Source of the DNA: an uncultured Maribacter sp. | GTDB taxonomy: Bacteria > Bacteroidota > Bacteroidia > Flavobacteriales > Flavobacteriaceae | NCBI RefSeq assembly: GCF_947495965.1 | Contig: NZ_CANMBB010000007.1 | Location: 124,001-188,000 of the forward strand | Length of the DNA stretch: 64,000 nt | Reading direction: 5' to 3' | Shown here: one piece after another, positions 61,544 through 64,000 of the stretch | How positions within the stretch are numbered: position 1 is the stretch's first letter | Layout: each line of letters opens with the position of its first letter | The notes under the pieces: generated by a model | The model's database searches: none | What the model saw: only the letters and a program-made list of their open reading frames with translations | Told to the model about the DNA's origin: nothing | Program-made: the position numbers and the translations under genes

Positions 61544-62134
61544 TTAACGACGTTTTTTCATTTCGGGAAAACGCATTCTATAATCTGCCTTAATTTTTCC
61601 TTTAGAAATATTATTTAATCTTCCCTTAAGCAATCGTTTTTTTAAGCTAGATATCTTATCTGTAAAAAGTATTCCTTCAATATGGTCATATTCATGTTGA
61701 ATAACTCTAGCTAACAATCCATTGAAAGATTCTTTATGTTCTTTAAAGTTTTCATCAAAATAAGATATTAGTATCGTATCTTTTCTAGAAACATCTTCTC
61801 TTACATCTGGAATACTAAGACATCCCTCATTAAAACTCCATTCTTCTCCAGTTTCTTCAATTATTTTGGGGTTAATAAATGCTTTTTTAAATCCCTCTAA
61901 TTGCTTTTTTTCTTCGGCAGACATATCATCATCTTCTGCAAAAGGAGATGCATCTACTAAAAACAAACGAATAGGAAGCCCTATTTGAGGTGCCGCCAAA
62001 CCTACTCCATTTGCATTATACATGGTTTCCCACATATTTTCTAACAACGTATCTAGCTTAGGATAATCTTTATCTATTTCTTTGCCAACTTTTCTTAACA
62101 CTGGGTCTCCGTAGGCTATAATTGGTAATATCAT
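61544..62134 (-). CDS. def: peptide deformylase
   Basis: Removes the N-formyl group from new proteins with a metal ion. Motif 1 GVGLAAPQIG, motif 2 EGCLSIP (metal Cys 105), motif 3 HEYDH (His 147, Glu 148, His 151). 196 aa with a short insertion at about 62-80. Its ATG overlaps the ruvX stop by one base (TAATG). Confidence 0.97.
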   Translation of the reverse strand: MILPIIAYGDPVLRKVGKEIDKDYPKLDTLLENMWETMYNANGVGLAAPQIGLPIRLFLVDASPFAEDDDMSAEEKKQLEGFKKAFINPKIIEETGEEWSFNEGCLSIPDVREDVSRKDTILISYFDENFKEHKESFNGLLARVIQHEYDHIEGILFTDKISSLKKRLLKGRLNNISKGKIKADYRMRFPEMKKRR

Positions 62135-62559
62135 TACTTTCTGTTTAAATATGCTTGTAAAATTATAGTAGCACTAATTTCGTCTACTAAAGCTTTATTT
62201 TTTCTTTGCTTCTTTTTTAATCCACTATCTATCATGGCTTGGAATGCCATTTTAGAAGTAAATCTTTCATCTTGCCTTTCAACTGGCATATTTGGAAAAA
62301 CTTTAGCTAATCTATTTAAAAAAGGAATTATATATGCTTCTGATTCCGATGGTGTATTATCCATTTGTTTAGGTTCCCCTACAATAATTACATCTACCTT
62401 TTCTTCTGCAACATACTTTTGCAAAAAAGCAACCAAATCATGTGTTGCCACAGTTGTTAGTCCAGAGGCTATTATCTGTAATTCATCGGTAACTGCAATT
62501 CCAGTTCTCTTTCTACCAAAATCTATTGCTAAAATTCTTCCCAAATTAATTTTTGGCAA
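62134..62559 (-). CDS. ruvX: Holliday junction resolvase-like RuvX (YqgF)
   Basis: A 141-aa RNase H-fold protein also linked to 16S/23S rRNA processing. The acidic site is ILAIDFGRKRTGIAVTDE at the N-terminus, with IIVGEPKQMDNTPSESE and the late VDEISATIILQAYL. First gene of the ruvX-def-DUF5606 operon. Confidence 0.93.
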   Translation of the reverse strand: MPKINLGRILAIDFGRKRTGIAVTDELQIIASGLTTVATHDLVAFLQKYVAEEKVDVIIVGEPKQMDNTPSESEAYIIPFLNRLAKVFPNMPVERQDERFTSKMAFQAMIDSGLKKKQRKNKALVDEISATIILQAYLNRK

Positions 62560-62585
62560 AAATAAAGGATAAATTGTTATAACTA

Positions 62586-62593
62586 TAAATTTG
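62586..62593 (+). promoter_or_regulatory. candidate -7 element for dapD
   Basis: TAAATTTG matches TAnnTTTG, 52 bases before the dapD ATG. No properly spaced TTG. Confidence 0.35.
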
Positions 62594-62645
62594 AAAGAGG
62601 TATTCCCATACTTCCACTTATATTTGTTGAAACTTTAGAAACAAA

Positions 62646-63461
62646 ATGACAGAATTACAAAATATTATAGAAAAAGCGTGGGATAATAGAGACCTATTAA
62701 AAGAAAACGCTACGCAAGACGCTATTAGAAAAGTTATAGATTTATTAGATAAAGGAAAATTACGTGTTGCAGAACCTACTACAGACGGTTGGCAAGTTAA
62801 TGAATGGGTAAAAAAAGGTGTAGTACTTTATTTCCCTATCCAAAAAATGGAAACATTAGAAGCAGGTGTATTTGAATACCACGATAAAATGCCTCTTAAG
62901 ACAGATTATGCTGGCCAAGGTGTTCGTGTTGTTCCTGGAGCTTCTGCTCGCCAAGGTTCTTACCTTTCTCCCGGAACTATTTTAATGCCTAGTTATGTAA
63001 ACATAGGTGCTTATGTAGATGAAGGTACCATGGTAGATACTTGGGCAACTGTAGGTAGCTGTGCACAAATTGGTAAAAACGTACACTTAAGTGGTGGTGT
63101 TGGCATTGGTGGTGTTTTAGAGCCTTTACAAGCTGCCCCTGTAATTATTGAAGACGGTGTTTTTGTTGGCTCTCGTTGTATTGTTGTAGAAGGTGTTAGA
63201 GTAGAAAAAGAAGCGGTTTTAGGTGCCAATGTAGTTTTAACTATGAGTACAAAAATTATAGATGTAACTGGAGATAAGCCAGTAGAAACAAAGGGGGTTG
63301 TTCCTGCACGTTCTGTAGTTATTCCTGGAAGTTATACTAAAAAGTTTGCTGCTGGAGAATATAATGTTCCTTGTGCCCTAATTATTGGCAAGCGTAAAGA
63401 AAGTACTAATAAGAAGACCTCTTTAAATGATGCATTACGTGAGTATGATGTAGCAGTTTAG
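62646..63461 (+). CDS. dapD: 2,3,4,5-tetrahydropyridine-2,6-dicarboxylate N-succinyltransferase
   Basis: Succinylates tetrahydrodipicolinate with succinyl-CoA in lysine/diaminopimelate synthesis. Left-handed beta-helix hexapeptide repeats run from about 105 to 240 (VNIGAYVDEGTMVDTWATVG, VHLSGGVGIGGVLEP), with the typical helical N-terminus. 271 aa is the family length. Single gene with a hairpin behind it. Confidence 0.97.
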   Translation: MTELQNIIEKAWDNRDLLKENATQDAIRKVIDLLDKGKLRVAEPTTDGWQVNEWVKKGVVLYFPIQKMETLEAGVFEYHDKMPLKTDYAGQGVRVVPGASARQGSYLSPGTILMPSYVNIGAYVDEGTMVDTWATVGSCAQIGKNVHLSGGVGIGGVLEPLQAAPVIIEDGVFVGSRCIVVEGVRVEKEAVLGANVVLTMSTKIIDVTGDKPVETKGVVPARSVVIPGSYTKKFAAGEYNVPCALIIGKRKESTNKKTSLNDALREYDVAV

Positions 63462-63483
63462 AAAACTTCTATTAAAAAAACAT

Positions 63484-63516
63484 AAAAACTCTACTTTTTA
63501 AGGTAGGGTTTTTTTT
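63484..63516 (+). terminator. dapD terminator
   Basis: Stem AAAACTCTAC / GTAGGGTTTT (one G-T pair), loop of 8, then a T run. The remaining about 185 bases up to the next gene hold nothing I recognise. Confidence 0.82.
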
Positions 63517-63700
63517 ATTAAAGTTGTTTTTAAATAAAAAACACATAGATTTGGAACTTACTAAAAGTGTAAGTTTTTTCTTTTTTAATTACAAACACAC
63601 TTTTTATAAAAGATTATCGTTATAACAATAATTAAATAGTATACAAGCGCAACCTTTTATAAAAATTGAATCTAAAATATAAATATATATTGTAAGAATA

Positions 63701-64000
63701 ATGCCTAATAATAAAGAAAAACTTTCCGCTTTAATAATCACCTATAATGAAATAGGATACATTCAGCAATGTATAGAATCTGTTTCCTTTGCCGATGAAA
63801 TTATTGTGGTAGATTCTTATAGTACAGATGGCACTTACGAGTTTTTAGTTGAGCATCCTAAGGTAAAGGTAATTCAACACCCATTTTCAAATTTTACAGC
63901 GCAAAAAGCATTTACTTTAAAACAAGCTGCTAATGACTGGGTATTGTTTTTAGATGCAGATGAAGTGGTTTCTAAAAAATTAGAGACTGAAATTACTACT
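63701..64000 (+). CDS. family 2 glycosyltransferase, LgtF/WaaE type (3' end cut by window)
   Basis: First 100 codons of a GT2 enzyme missed by the ORF track because it runs off the right edge. It begins MPNNKEKLSALIITYNEIGY, followed by ADEIIVVDSYSTDGTYEFL and the metal-binding VLFLDADEVVS (DxD). The CxxS-type spacing and this DAD motif resemble LPS core glucosyl- or heptosyltransferases of the LgtF/WaaE group. Cytoplasmic face of the inner membrane is likely. Confidence 0.88.
   Translation, partial: MPNNKEKLSALIITYNEIGYIQQCIESVSFADEIIVVDSYSTDGTYEFLVEHPKVKVIQHPFSNFTAQKAFTLKQAANDWVLFLDADEVVSKKLETEITT

Noticed and set aside
1-64000. Search by eye for tRNA, rRNA, CRISPR, IS elements and phage genes
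   Set aside because: None recognised; tRNAscan-SE and Infernal would be the decisive tests for small RNAs.

Overview
The window is AT-rich chromosomal DNA from a member of the Bacteroidota, most likely a marine Flavobacteriaceae. Support: protein families typical of or restricted to the phylum (DUF5606, DUF2853, DUF2795 upstream of secA, DUF4105, an enlarged SecA, a RecQ without zinc cysteines), promoter elements of the TAnnTTTG type instead of a sigma70 -10 box, frequent TTG/GTG starts, and many lipoproteins with short N-termini. No rRNA, tRNA, CRISPR array, insertion sequence or prophage was recognised. Both ends cut genes: an aconitase (left) and a glycosyltransferase (right).

Layout. 1-8.5 kb: a mitochondrial-type aconitase and AcnB, both on the minus strand, flank a large AsmA-like protein. 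8.7-12 kb: an operon of a parvulin-like lipoprotein, a SurA-like chaperone and a MoxR ATPase. 12-17 kb: a small conserved protein, RluF, a surface protein with a CarboxypepD_reg-like domain, and RecQ. 17-20.5 kb: an envelope operon (KdsD-type isomerase, TatC, LptB, GNAT enzyme). 20.5-28 kb: RlmF, an esterase, PssA, a DUF4105 (Lnb-like) membrane protein, an ABC-F protein, a methyltransferase-like protein that has lost its core, a cobalamin adenosyltransferase, DUF2795. 28-32.8 kb: SecA and a HisKA_2 sensor kinase.

32.7-39 kb is the accessory part. Four paralogous small secreted basic proteins (three nearly identical, one old and divergent) are scattered on the minus strand. Each has a homologous upstream region holding a dyad and, next to the start codon, a hairpin with an 8-base loop. 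Two of the four are divergent from Crp/Fnr-like regulators. Copies of an exactly 90-bp dispersed repeat with RNA-like paired substitutions lie here and at 26.9 kb. Interspersed are an AhpD-like protein, a DUF2490 protein, a GyrI-like protein and a 4-TM protein.

39-64 kb: M23 peptidase, MsrA; a DUF1080 plus two Tat-exported Gfo/Idh/MocA oxidoreductases (probably glycoside oxidation/cleavage in the periplasm); an ECF sigma/anti-sigma/adhesin-like operon; GalM; DUF2911; polyprenyl-phosphate-type glycosyltransferases, a flippase-like protein and a PAP2 phosphatase (lipid-linked sugar metabolism); a MATE exporter; MazG; a TRAP transporter with a lipoprotein binding protein; an SGNH esterase with a GH20 hexosaminidase; DUF5606, Def, RuvX; DapD. 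Starts were moved from the ORF-track positions where a signal peptide, overlap or homology favoured an internal ATG.
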